Below are positions 11,142 through 19,672 of a DNA stretch of 64,000 nucleotides, in pieces. Where the stretch lies: NCBI RefSeq assembly GCF_025398315.1, contig NZ_JAODOQ010000001.1, forward strand, positions 3,596,001-3,660,000. Direction: 5' to 3'. The DNA comes from Shewanella phaeophyticola (lineage in GTDB: Bacteria > Pseudomonadota > Gammaproteobacteria > Enterobacterales > Shewanellaceae). Each line of letters begins with the position of its first letter. Within the stretch, counting starts at the first letter, position 1. A program made the translations under genes and the position numbers. The notes under the pieces were generated by a model. That model made no database searches. It was not told the origin of the DNA and saw only the letters and a list, made by a program, of their open reading frames with translations.

Positions 11142-12099
11142 ATGTCTAATGACCAAAGTGCGATGAATGAACTTCACTGGCTAATTGATATGGTACAAAC
11201 CATTGAAGTGGGCGCTAGTAGTGCTTGATCGCGATTATAATATTCAGCTGTGGAACGGGTTTATGGAAAACCACAGTGGCGTGTCACCTAACTCAATTAA
11301 AGGCGCCAACCTGTTCGAAAAATTTCTAGATTTACCTAGTGATTGGCTTAAACAAAAATGGAATCGGTATTTTTATTAAAAAACCGAATCCTTTATCAGC
11401 TGGGAACAGCGGCCATACGTGTTTAAATTTAAAAACTATCGTCCGGTGACGGGTCGTGCAGACTTTATGTTTCAAAACGTTACGTTATTGCCGTTGGCAT
11501 CGTTAACCGGAGAAATTACCCATATCAGTATTATTGTTTATGACGTGACCGACATTGCCATCAATAAATTGCAATTAAAGTCAGCCAACGAGCAATTAGA
11601 AGAGCTGAGCCAAACTGACGGCTTAACCCAACTACACAACCGCCGTTATTGGCAAATTTGCATGGAAAAAGAGTTTGAACGTCATTCGCGCTATGGTGAC
11701 ACTTCCACCTTGGTGATGATTGATATCGACCACTTTAAGCAAGTTAATGACAAATACGGCCACCCAGCAGGCGACAAAGTCATTCAGCACATTGCATATT
11801 TGTTAAAACAGTCTCTACGTGAAACCGATTGCGCCGGGCGTTATGGTGGTGAAGAATTTGCCGTCGTGCTCTCTAAAACCAACGCAGAAGAAGCTTTGCA
11901 CTTTACTGAGCGGTTAAGAAAACGCATTGAAGAGTCAGAAATTGCGTTTGAAAATCGTTTAATCAAAGTCACTGTAAGCTTAGGCATTAACGATTTAAGT
12001 GAGCAACTCGACAACAGTTCAAACTGGTTATCGGGAGCCGATAAAGCACTCTATATCGCCAAACAACAAGGGCGTAATAAGAGCATTGTATTCAAATAG
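11142..12099 (+). pseudogene. PAS-GGDEF diguanylate cyclase, frameshifted
   Basis: A sensor diguanylate cyclase that would make cyclic-di-GMP from two GTP. An N-terminal PAS-like part (VVLDRDYNIQLWNGFMENHS) is followed by a GGDEF domain: LTQLHNRRYW, DIDHFKQVNDKYGH, and the active-site loop RYGGEEFAVVL (GGEEF variant, usually active). Three lesions are proposed: an insertion at 11210-11215 (restoring VGLVVLDRDY), a missing A in the A-run at 11354-11358, and an extra base near 11387-11392. The middle segment in its own frame reads MESVFLLKNR, which fits the PAS family. The repaired product is about 318 residues. The start ATG at 11142 follows the CheC-like regulator by 15 bases. Confidence 0.85.
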
Positions 12100-12120
12100 T
12101 TTTACATTGTTGGACATAAT

Positions 12121-12151
12121 AAAAAACGCTCATCATTGATGAGCGTTTTTT
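12121..12151. terminator. Bidirectional terminator between cyclase gene and rraB
   Basis: GCTCATC and GATGAGC flank a three-base loop, bordered by A-run and T-run on the two sides. It can serve both convergent genes. Confidence 0.9.
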
Positions 12152-12173
12152 ATTAGTGCGTTAACGGTATCGA

Positions 12174-12584
12174 TTAATGAAACGACTCTGCGCTATCTTC
12201 ATCATCTTCTTCGTCATCCATATCAGCATCGTCGCCGACGAAATAAGTGCCCCAACCGTCATAATCAACTTTTTGCTTCACGGCAAGCTGTATCAACTGC
12301 TCACAGGCTTTATCAAGTAGTGGCGTTTCCAATTTGTGATAAGCAATCGCATCAAAACAGAAAATAACTGAACCATCTTCAAGTTCCATTTCTTCTGCAT
12401 CGTTAACTTCAAAACCAAGCTTAAATGCATCAACAGCGGCTTTTTCTAAACGATCAAAGTTGGTCGCAGAAAAATGATGTTCAATTGTATATTCCGCATC
12501 AGGCTCTGAACCATCAGCAAGTAAGGCATCAACAATTTCGCGGTTTTCTGCAAATTGCTCTTTTAACTGACGCTCGACAGACAT
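12174..12584 (-). CDS. rraB: Ribonuclease E inhibitor RraB
   Basis: A 136-residue acidic protein of the RraB family, which binds RNase E and changes the composition of the RNA degradosome, so altering mRNA turnover. Recognisable features are the N-terminal [21 protein letters not shown], the central [14 protein letters not shown] and the segment [16 protein letters not shown] strongly acidic tail rich in Asp and Glu closes the protein, as in known members. The start at 12584 follows a purine-rich stretch. It reads leftward and converges with the diguanylate cyclase across a shared terminator. Length and domain order match the family. Confidence 0.93.
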   Translation of the reverse strand: MSVERQLKEQFAENREIVDALLADGSEPDAEYTIEHHFSATNFDRLEKAAVDAFKLGFEVNDAEEMELEDGSVIFCFDAIAYHKLETPLLDKACEQLIQLAVKQKVDYDGWGTYFVGDDADMDDEEDDEDSAESFH

Positions 12585-12653
12585 GGATTACTCCGTTAAT
12601 AAACACAAAAATATTGGCCAATTATACTCAAACTCAACTGAGTTGCGAACTTA

Positions 12654-13412
12654 TCACTCAGGTTTAGTCGTGACTTTTTGATTTAACGCTAGCGCTTCTT
12701 CGTTTATCTCAGCCAACTTAGCCGACATGGCTTGATGCACTTTCGCACTGAAGGCTTTTACATCACTTTTAGTCAAGCCTTCTGTCGGTATCGGCTCCAT
12801 CATCTCAACAATCACCACGCCGTTATTCCAGCGATTTAACTTAATGTGATTTTGACAAGACGCCAATACGGGAACCACAGGCACCTGTGCACTAATGGCT
12901 GTATGAAACGCTCCCACTTTAAAAGGTAATAAACCACGACCTCGTGAGCGAGTGCCCTCTGGGAAAATCCATACAGATAACAGCTTGGTTTTCATTTTCT
13001 CAACGGTTTTGGCCATAGTGTCAAAAGCACTGTGACGATTTTTACGGTCAATCAGGATATTACCTGACAGCCAATAAATTTGACCAAACAATGGCATCCA
13101 CGCCAAACTTTTCTTGCCCAGGCTGACTGTTCCCTTTGGCACTGCTGAAGTATGGGTAAATAAATCAAAGTTATTTTGATGATTAGCTAAATAGATACAT
13201 GGCTGTTGTGTGTCATTTGCCGGGTTAGTTCGGGTGATCACTTTAATGCCAAGTACAGGGGCAACAGAGGCAAAAATCTTAGCGATCACATGTACGTTGT
13301 CGCGATGCATTGGTCTAATAAGACAAAAAACAATTGCAAATACAAAGGCTAAAAACAATAACACGGCGAGAATAATTGAACGAGCGATAAGCAGCACAGC
13401 ATACTCCTGCAA
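12654..13412 (-). CDS. plsC: 1-acyl-sn-glycerol-3-phosphate acyltransferase
   Basis: A 252-residue membrane acyltransferase converting lysophosphatidic acid to phosphatidic acid in phospholipid synthesis. One hydrophobic segment lies near residues 8-32. The acyltransferase signature NHQNNFDLFT (HX4D) is near residue 78, followed by LAWMPLFGQIYWLSGNI and the phosphate-binding motif FPEGTRSRGRGLLPFK. The C-terminal third holds PVVPVLAS. Length is normal for PlsC. It reads leftward and starts about 70 bases upstream of rraB, so the two may be cotranscribed. Confidence 0.93.
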   Translation of the reverse strand: MQEYAVLLIARSIILAVLLFLAFVFAIVFCLIRPMHRDNVHVIAKIFASVAPVLGIKVITRTNPANDTQQPCIYLANHQNNFDLFTHTSAVPKGTVSLGKKSLAWMPLFGQIYWLSGNILIDRKNRHSAFDTMAKTVEKMKTKLLSVWIFPEGTRSRGRGLLPFKVGAFHTAISAQVPVVPVLASCQNHIKLNRWNNGVVIVEMMEPIPTEGLTKSDVKAFSAKVHQAMSAKLAEINEEALALNQKVTTKPE

Positions 13413-13595
13413 AATAATTGGCGACAGTATAACGATGCAGGTCTAGGGACTCAATTATTTTGTTTACATATGTACGCTGAAATACTCTGCCCTGCAATAC
13501 AGGGCAGAATAACACGATTTATGTGACAGCTATGCGACAACCTCAAAACAACCCTTGACCAGTCTAGTCGTTGATGTCATAGCAAAACTGACAGG

Positions 13596-14363
13596 TTAAG
13601 CGGTGGTAGAACGAAATTTAATTAACTGTCTAAACATTAAAGCACTGACGGCTAAGGTTGCCACAATGGCAGCACCACTGGGCAAATCGTAAGTTGCAGA
13701 CAACAACAATCCTGCAATATAACCGATTATGCCGACAACATATGCCCAAGCGAGCTTAGATTTACCCGTATATTTATTTAACGCCAATGCCGGTAATATT
13801 AATGTGCTAAACACTAAATACACTCCAACCAGCTCTACCGACAAGGTAATGACGATGGCAAATAAAAAGTAAAAACTCGCACCATCAAGGAGCTTTGGCC
13901 TAAACGTAATTAGCGCTAAAATAACGGCGGACACCACTGCAGGTAACACAAGTTGCGACCAACTTACCCACAAAATCTGCCCTGACATTAATTGCTTTAA
14001 CAGCTCAGCGCCATGAGGATCATTCGCCAGCAATAGCATGGCTGCCACAGCGCTAAGCACATAAAAGCAGCCAATCATCGCTTCCAACTCACCGGTTAAC
14101 CTTTTTGCCATCCATGCAATCACGCCGGCACCTGCTAGCGCAAATAATGCCGGCATCCACATATGTACAAAAGGAATATCCTCAACACTATGATCCATGT
14201 GTGAGACTATTGCCCCTAGTGCTGCAACCTGAGCAATGGCTAAGTCGATAAAAATAATACCGCGCTTAAGCACTTGCTGCCCTAACAACACATGAGTCGA
14301 TAACACCAGCAAACCAGCCACTAGCGCGGGCAGCAATATCGACAATAGCTCAGCATCAAACAT
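13596..14363 (-). CDS. Metal ABC transporter permease, ZnuB type
   Basis: A 255-residue inner-membrane permease of the ABC-3 family, which imports zinc or manganese. It has about seven to eight hydrophobic segments. The segment RGIIFIDLAIAQVAALGAIV is typical of the family, and STLILPALALNKYTGKSK matches the cytoplasmic coupling region that contacts the ATPase. The start follows the binding-protein stop by four bases, so the two are translationally linked. No ATPase gene lies beside it in either direction. Zinc is the likelier metal because of the histidine-rich partners upstream. Confidence 0.88.
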   Translation of the reverse strand: MFDAELLSILLPALVAGLLVLSTHVLLGQQVLKRGIIFIDLAIAQVAALGAIVSHMDHSVEDIPFVHMWMPALFALAGAGVIAWMAKRLTGELEAMIGCFYVLSAVAAMLLLANDPHGAELLKQLMSGQILWVSWSQLVLPAVVSAVILALITFRPKLLDGASFYFLFAIVITLSVELVGVYLVFSTLILPALALNKYTGKSKLAWAYVVGIIGYIAGLLLSATYDLPSGAAIVATLAVSALMFRQLIKFRSTTA

Positions 14364-14367
14364 AAGA

Positions 14368-15273
14368 TTATTTCACCCCGTTAAGTAGAGCGAATAAACT
14401 GTCATATAAGCTAAATAAGTCTTTGCTTTGATCATTGCCACCCACGGACATAGGTAACATCAATACCGGTAAGTTAGCACGTTCACCTAACCATTTGGCA
14501 CCACGTTCATCTTGATAAGACGCCACAATCACCGCCATAACATCACCTTGCTCAGCACGAGTCAGTAAGCTTGCTAGGTGACTACTTGTTGGCGCTAAAC
14601 CTGGTTTTGGCTCAAGATCAGCCACTTGTTCAATCCCAGCCCAGTTAAATAAATAACGGAAACTCGAATGATAAGCGATGACCTTTTTACCGGCTAATCC
14701 TTTAGCTTGCTCTTGCCACTGAGGAATTTTGGCCTGCCAGCGTTGGCTAAAATCAGCGAGTGATTGCTGATATTCGCTACTGTTTTGCGGATCGAGTTCG
14801 ATCATTTTTGCACTAAGAGCCTGAGCAATGGTCAGCATACGCTCTGGGTCTAAGTGTAAATGCGGGTTGCCTTTAGCGTGTACGTCCCCCATTGAACGCT
14901 CAACACTCGCCAATTTATCCAAAGTCTCAACTTGATCTGCTGCAAAAAACAACCCTTCATCGGTTGATTTAACCTTAGGGTTAGATGCTTTCATCTGCAG
15001 CATAGGCAGCCAGCCGATTTCTAAATCGGCGCCCGCACATACGACTAAATCAGCTTGGCGCATTTTAGCGATTAAGCTTGGACGCGCTTGCACTTGATGT
15101 GGATCTTGCATAGCCGTTGTTGCCGAGTATATGTCGGCCGAAGGGGCTAAAGTTTTGGCTAAAGAAGCATATTCAGCCTCACACGCAAACACGTTAAGTT
15201 CCGCTTTTGCTGTCGCGGTAAACAGCAGTGGCATTACTGCCACTGCTAAAAGCAATTTAGAATTGATGCGCAC
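14368..15273 (-). CDS. Zinc/manganese ABC transporter substrate-binding protein, ZnuA type
   Basis: A 301-residue periplasmic binding protein of the cluster A-I metal family, with a signal peptide ending TATAKAE. Candidate metal ligands are the histidines in AMQDPHQVQARPS, GNPHLHLDPERM and AYHSSFRYLF, with an acidic group in the C-terminal lobe. Known ZnuA proteins bind zinc with three histidines and an acid at these places. The short, not strongly charged loop after PHQ lacks the long histidine stretch of E. coli ZnuA. It overlaps the upstream outer-membrane gene by 17 bases and is followed at once by the permease. Confidence 0.88.
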   Translation of the reverse strand: MRINSKLLLAVAVMPLLFTATAKAELNVFACEAEYASLAKTLAPSADIYSATTAMQDPHQVQARPSLIAKMRQADLVVCAGADLEIGWLPMLQMKASNPKVKSTDEGLFFAADQVETLDKLASVERSMGDVHAKGNPHLHLDPERMLTIAQALSAKMIELDPQNSSEYQQSLADFSQRWQAKIPQWQEQAKGLAGKKVIAYHSSFRYLFNWAGIEQVADLEPKPGLAPTSSHLASLLTRAEQGDVMAVIVASYQDERGAKWLGERANLPVLMLPMSVGGNDQSKDLFSLYDSLFALLNGVK

Positions 15274-16454
15274 CGTGAGCTCCTAATGTCATTACGTACT
15301 GTAGAGTAAATACATTGTCATCTTCAACACCATCAAAGTTAGTGCCTTCTTGATGGGTAAACTGAAAACGAACTGCCGTGAAATGACTGCTATGCCAAGC
15401 AAGGCTGACTTCGGTTTCTTTCAGCTTTTGTGGATCTAAATGATCTTCATGGATTTCATAAGTATCCACTTCGCCATAACGCACACCGGCGGATACAGCT
15501 TGGAGAGAACTGATAAACGCTGCTTAAATACCAACCTTCATGGTAATCATCATCACTGATTTCATGATCATCTAGACCATCATCAATATGACCAGGCTCT
15601 TCACCAAAAATATCAGTCACTCTGAAGTATTCACCACTGAGGGTTAAGTTCTGATATTTGTAGTTACCATTTGGCGCCCACTTATAAACAAAGTCAGCAA
15701 TGTAAGTGTTTTCACCGGTATAAGACGCACTGTGGCTATGCTCATGCTCATCAGCGACTTCCTCTTCTTCATCTTCATGCTCTTCGGCATAGGCTAAGCC
15801 ATTTTCATTACGTAAATAACTTAAGCCTAGCTGCCATGAGCTCTCAACCCCAATATCACCACCAATTTTGGTTAGTGCAGTAAAGACACCGACATCGTCA
15901 AAATCGCGGTCGCCATGTTCATCAGCAGCGCGTAAGCTATCACCAGAAAAAGCTTCAACACCCATGGTCCAATACAGATCAGTTGGTGCAACATAACTTA
16001 AGCGAATACCATCGTCATAATAATGGTTACCTAAAAATGCACGGTATGCTGCTGGGCGCTCAGTGAACGAATCGGTATGCTTATGTTGATTATTTAAATA
16101 ACCAATATCAGATAAAAAACGACCTGCACGAGCAGAAAGGCCACTTGGCAGTGCCAGTGTTTGGATAAAAGCTTCTTCCAAGTTTAATTCAGTTTCGCCA
16201 TCAGCCGACTCAATAACGGTAGTGATTTTACCGTAAAAGTTGTCATCAATATTGGCACTTAACGCTAACTCAGTTTCGCCGAGCCCAAAGCCCTCTTCTC
16301 GCTCAGCCAAAGGGCGATCACCCGTTTGGTAATAACCATCTAAAACAGCACTAATATTAGGGTTAGTTAAGCTTGAATCTTCAGCCATTACCGAATAAGA
16401 ACTAAACGCACATGCTAGTGCTAATAAAGAAACGCGAGTGTTTAACGCAGACAT
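15257..16454 (-). pseudogene. Outer-membrane protein of the metal-uptake operon, one frameshift
   Basis: A predicted outer-membrane beta-barrel of about 400 residues. The start at 16454 has GGAG seven bases upstream, and the signal peptide ends near SYSVMAED. The barrel contains alternating aromatic strands and a surface loop very rich in His, Asp and Glu (EEHEDEEEEVADEHEHSHS), which suggests metal binding. The frame breaks near 15486-15497: an extra base between PSC and VRYGEVDTYEI, after which the final 75 residues continue to a C-terminal strand ending in Phe, as expected for a barrel. It is the first large gene of a leftward operon with the ZnuA/ZnuB-type genes. I infer passage or capture of zinc at the outer membrane. 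Confidence 0.75.
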
Positions 16455-16541
16455 AATATCTCCAAAATACAACAAGTAGCCGCCATCTGGGTTTTCATAA
16501 ACCGGTAAATAACGGAAAAAATAATTAATTATAGTGTTGGA

Positions 16542-16832
16542 CTAACGAGATACAGGAGGGGCACGGCTTTGGTAGTAAGCTTGAAATGCGCTAACAAGAC
16601 AAGGCAATATGAATTGCAGACGTTCAAAAGTTTGCTTAGTTGCTATAAAAACAAGTTCGCTGCTGTGAATAGTTTTATTAAGCTGATGTTGATGAAAACA
16701 TAAGGTACAGTGATTTTGCACCCCATCATCAAGATGGCGAACTGAGTGCGCAGACGCAGCAATAGACAACACGATCAAAATGGCACTAAGCCAGATCGCA
16801 ACGGTTTGTCTAATGTGAATGCGTGAACTCAA
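16542..16832 (-). CDS. Small exported protein with His/Cys motif
   Basis: A 96-residue protein with an N-terminal hydrophobic segment (IWLSAILIVLSIAASAHS) and a metal-ligand-like motif HCTLCFHQHQ near residue 42. This resembles the DUF2946-like small proteins found near metal-uptake genes, but I cannot name it firmly. It is the promoter-proximal gene of the leftward metal-uptake block, 87 bases ahead of the outer-membrane protein. A role in metal handling is an inference from context and the Cys/His cluster. Confidence 0.6.
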   Translation of the reverse strand: MSSRIHIRQTVAIWLSAILIVLSIAASAHSVRHLDDGVQNHCTLCFHQHQLNKTIHSSELVFIATKQTFERLQFILPCLVSAFQAYYQSRAPPVSR

Positions 16833-16923
16833 AGTCTGTCATCCATTAAGTTAATAAAATTAAGTGCAATTGTAAAATAGCGGTGCTGAAAAGCAACAGG
16901 TAGATTGTGACAAATCATGACGA

Positions 16924-16938
16924 TGATTATCATTTTCA
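16924..16938. promoter_or_regulatory. Fur-type box upstream of the metal-uptake operon
   Basis: TGATTATCATTTTCA matches the 7-1-7 Fur consensus at 12 of 14 positions. It lies about 90 bases upstream of the leftward metal operon. A Zur site could look similar, so the regulator is uncertain. Confidence 0.55.
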
Positions 16939-17071
16939 TTTATAAACTATTATAAAGTGGTTGATATTTGATCAATCAAAGCAATTTTAAGATACCCTTA
17001 AGCTGTGGCTCATAACATAACGACTGACATTGTAGATAAGCATAAGTAAACAAGTATAAAGGACTCATTCC

Positions 17072-17197
17072 ATGGCACAATTTATTCGCGAAAACATTGG
17101 CATTATCTTAATCATGGTTATTGTTGGTATCGTCGTACTTGGCGGAATTTACTATGTTGAGACGTCTTTAGAGAGCCAAGTGATTGTGGTCGATTAA
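17072..17197 (+). CDS. 41-residue single-span membrane protein
   Basis: A small open frame with a good ribosome-binding site (AAAGGACT). It encodes a 41-residue peptide with a short charged head (MAQFIREN), about 20 hydrophobic residues and an acidic tail ending in Asp. One transmembrane segment is clear. The function is unknown and no family was recognised. It reads rightward from the region that also serves the divergent metal operon, then converges with the zinc-ribbon gene 11 bases later. Coding status rests on the ribosome-binding site and hydrophobic pattern. Confidence 0.55.
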   Translation: MAQFIRENIGIILIMVIVGIVVLGGIYYVETSLESQVIVVD

Positions 17198-17208
17198 ACA
17201 CTCATTGA

Positions 17209-17535
17209 TTATGGCTTGTTAGCAACGCTGGCATCATCTGCTGGCGCTTCAACCATCTTTAAATGATCCATAATGTGCGACAAGCCGACGACAATCACAG
17301 CTAAAATAACCAGAGGTGTAGTTATCGTAGCGGTGCCATCAACAAAATAGCCTACTGCAGCCGCAATAACCCCACCATAAAACCCTGCTATTTTAGCCAC
17401 AGCCAACGACTTATTATGCCCAAGCCATGCAGCACAATGTGGGCACTGCACTTCAACCGAAAGTCCTTTACCGCGGCTTTCAGTCACTTTAGCAATCGAA
17501 AAATGTTTATAGCAATGAGCACATTGCAGAGCCAT
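17209..17535 (-). CDS. Zinc-ribbon membrane protein, function unknown
   Basis: A 108-residue protein. It opens with a zinc-ribbon-like set of cysteines, CAHC near residue 5 and CPHC near residue 32. Two hydrophobic segments follow (about 46-62 and 72-90). The tail is polar. No specific family was recognised. It reads leftward, alone, with CATG start context at 17535. Confidence 0.7.
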   Translation of the reverse strand: MALQCAHCYKHFSIAKVTESRGKGLSVEVQCPHCAAWLGHNKSLAVAKIAGFYGGVIAAAVGYFVDGTATITTPLVILAVIVVGLSHIMDHLKMVEAPADDASVANKP

Positions 17536-17660
17536 GTTGAATATCCTAAATCAATAATGCGTGCAAGTTTATCAAATTAGCCCCCGAATAGCAGCGCCAA
17601 CATAGCTACAGTTACGGTTTTCTATTATCATATTTGCAACTTAGCCTCAAAGGACGATCT

Positions 17661-17693
17661 TATACCATTTCCATTAATTATGTGACCAATCAG
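17661..17693. repeat. Solo terminal repeat of the window's MITE family
   Basis: This 33-base stretch is identical, in reverse orientation, to the right end of the element at 22485-22746. No matching left end is found nearby, so it looks like a remnant or a single-ended fragment. Confidence 0.75.
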
Positions 17694-17704
17694 CTGCAAC
17701 TAAA

Positions 17705-17738
17705 CAAAAAAGCTCAAGTCAGTGACTTGAGCTTTTTG
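17705..17738. terminator. Bidirectional terminator downstream of the MaoC gene
   Basis: A near-perfect palindrome, AGCTCAAGTCA and its complement, is flanked by A-run and T-run. It ends the leftward MaoC gene. Confidence 0.88.
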
Positions 17739-17753
17739 TTGTATTAGCAAAGG

Positions 17754-18620
17754 CTAAAGGTAAGTCACGCTACCGTGTAAATGCGGCCTGCGACCTTTCG
17801 CATCACGCATTTCAAAGCTTTTGCCATTATCGATACTTTCAAAGGCAAAGGTCACTTCCGATGGCATAAATACCGGCAATTTAAATTCAACATCAACCTG
17901 AAAAGCGCGTTCGCCAATGTGCGGCATCAATTGCGATAACGCCCGAGCTTTTGACCACATACCATGAGCGAGTACCCGTTCAAAACCAAAGCGTTTAGAC
18001 AATAATGGATGCAAATGTATCAAATTATAATCACCCGATGCTTTAGCATAACGGCGGCCTAAGTCTTCGGTTAAACGCCATTGCTGAACGTTTTCCCAAG
18101 CCATTGCTGATGCCTTAGGTGGGCGAGTACGTCGACCCGTTGATTCAATACGATATAAATAGGTCGACAATGCTTGCCACACTAACTCATCAGCAACAAA
18201 CACCTTAGACACTAAGTCAAACTCAAGCCCCGAATCAGTATGACGACTGTCGGTGAGTTCACATTGTACGGTTAAGGTTTCATCTGCACGCACCGGACGA
18301 AACGCACTAATGCTGTTTTTTAAATGGATCATCCCCAACAATGGGAAAGTTACCGCTTTATGCGTAAAAATAGTCGCATGTAACCGAAAAGCCCACACAT
18401 ATAAATAGGTGGGTGGCAGTATTGAACCATCAAAGTCAAAACCACACACTTCAGCATATTGACGAATTTTCTCTGGCGACGCTATCACGTTCGACGCTTG
18501 CACATAAATGTTAGGCAATGGCTTTTGATCCCAACCGGGTTTACGTCCGAACAAGATTTTGCGATACAGAGACAAAAGCGAAGGCATCGCTTTTAATTCA
18601 ATAGCATAGTCGTGACTCAC
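17754..18620 (-). CDS. MaoC-family hotdog-fold dehydratase-like protein
   Basis: A 288-residue protein with a MaoC-like C-terminal domain. The segment GDYNLIHLHPLLSKRFGF carries the D-x4-H hydratase motif, and LAHGMWSKARALSQL follows, as in (R)-specific enoyl-CoA hydratases. The N-terminal half is likely a second hotdog domain without the catalytic pair. Such two-domain proteins act on acyl-CoA or acyl-carrier substrates in the cytoplasm. The exact substrate is unknown. It is a single leftward gene divergent from cmoM. Confidence 0.85.
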   Translation of the reverse strand: MSHDYAIELKAMPSLLSLYRKILFGRKPGWDQKPLPNIYVQASNVIASPEKIRQYAEVCGFDFDGSILPPTYLYVWAFRLHATIFTHKAVTFPLLGMIHLKNSISAFRPVRADETLTVQCELTDSRHTDSGLEFDLVSKVFVADELVWQALSTYLYRIESTGRRTRPPKASAMAWENVQQWRLTEDLGRRYAKASGDYNLIHLHPLLSKRFGFERVLAHGMWSKARALSQLMPHIGERAFQVDVEFKLPVFMPSEVTFAFESIDNGKSFEMRDAKGRRPHLHGSVTYL

Positions 18621-18873
18621 AATGATTTACCTTAACTAGGCAGCCCAAACTGATGCGCTGCAAAAAAGTGAATCGTTTATTATACCTTACAGAGTCTTAG
18701 TTACTAAACTGCTAATTGATTATTACGTTTAAATCTTAGTATGGCTAATCGTTATTTTGATGTAATCGACAAATTTCATTTACCTTATTAATACAATTAC
18801 TGATTTTTCTTTACCTTTTTTCAGCCACAATGAGACAATTACTCTTTCAACCTGACGACAATTGTATTCCACA

Positions 18874-19653
18874 GTGCAAGATAAAAACTTCGATAAACTT
18901 AGCCTCAAATTTGCGAAAAACATATACGGCACCACTAAAGGTGAAATTCGCGCAGCAGTATTATGGCGTGACTTAGCGCCTGCATTAACAAGCCTTGAAC
19001 AACCTCGTCTGCGCATATTAGATGCTGGCGGCGGCTTTGGTTTCTTAAGTCAAAAACTCGCAGCATTAGGCCATGATGTGGTGCTTTGTGATATTTCAGA
19101 GCAAATGCTCGCGTTAGCTAAACAGCAAATTGCCGAGTCTGACACCCCCTTATCGATTGAATTAGTCCATAGCCCTATTCAAGCATTAACTGTTGAACAG
19201 TATGGGCAATTTGACGTTATTTTATGCCATGCGGTTGCCGAATGGCTTATCGATGCGAAATCCACCTTGCAAGGGTTGTTGAAATTGCTAAAGCCTTGCG
19301 GCTTATTTTCATTGATGTTTTATAATAAAGAAGCACTGCGTTTTCACAGTTTAGTGTCGGGTAATTTTGATTATGTACAGCGTGATCTTGTGGTTAAAAA
19401 GAAGATTGGCTTAACCCCTACTCACCCTTTATACATCGAAGATGTGCGCCAATGGTTTAACGAATGGCAAATACACATCCAGACTCAATCTGGAGTAAGA
19501 GTTATAAACGATTATCTAAAACAGCATTTGCCGCCTCATTTTGACACTCAGCAGCTAATTGAAATGGAATTAGCCTATTCACAACGCGAGCCATATTTAT
19601 CACTCGGTCGTTATGTACATTTTTTAGGACAATCATCAGTCACGTCAACGTAA
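18874..19653 (+). CDS. cmoM: tRNA uridine-5-oxyacetate methyltransferase CmoM
   Basis: A SAM-dependent methyltransferase that methylates the carboxyl group of 5-carboxymethoxyuridine at tRNA position 34. I choose the GTG at 18874 because the product then begins MQDKNFDKLSLKFAKNIYG, closely matching the E. coli start MQDRNFDDI, while a stop codon lies just upstream in frame. The SAM-binding motif ILDAGGGFGFLSQKLA is near residue 48, ILCDISEQML analogues follow, and the family segment FYNKEALRFHSLVSGNFDYV is present. The end, EPYLSLGRYVHF, also matches. About 259 residues, normal for the family. Confidence 0.93.
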   Translation: MQDKNFDKLSLKFAKNIYGTTKGEIRAAVLWRDLAPALTSLEQPRLRILDAGGGFGFLSQKLAALGHDVVLCDISEQMLALAKQQIAESDTPLSIELVHSPIQALTVEQYGQFDVILCHAVAEWLIDAKSTLQGLLKLLKPCGLFSLMFYNKEALRFHSLVSGNFDYVQRDLVVKKKIGLTPTHPLYIEDVRQWFNEWQIHIQTQSGVRVINDYLKQHLPPHFDTQQLIEMELAYSQREPYLSLGRYVHFLGQSSVTST

Positions 19654-19672
19654 TAATTGCCACTTTTTGAGA

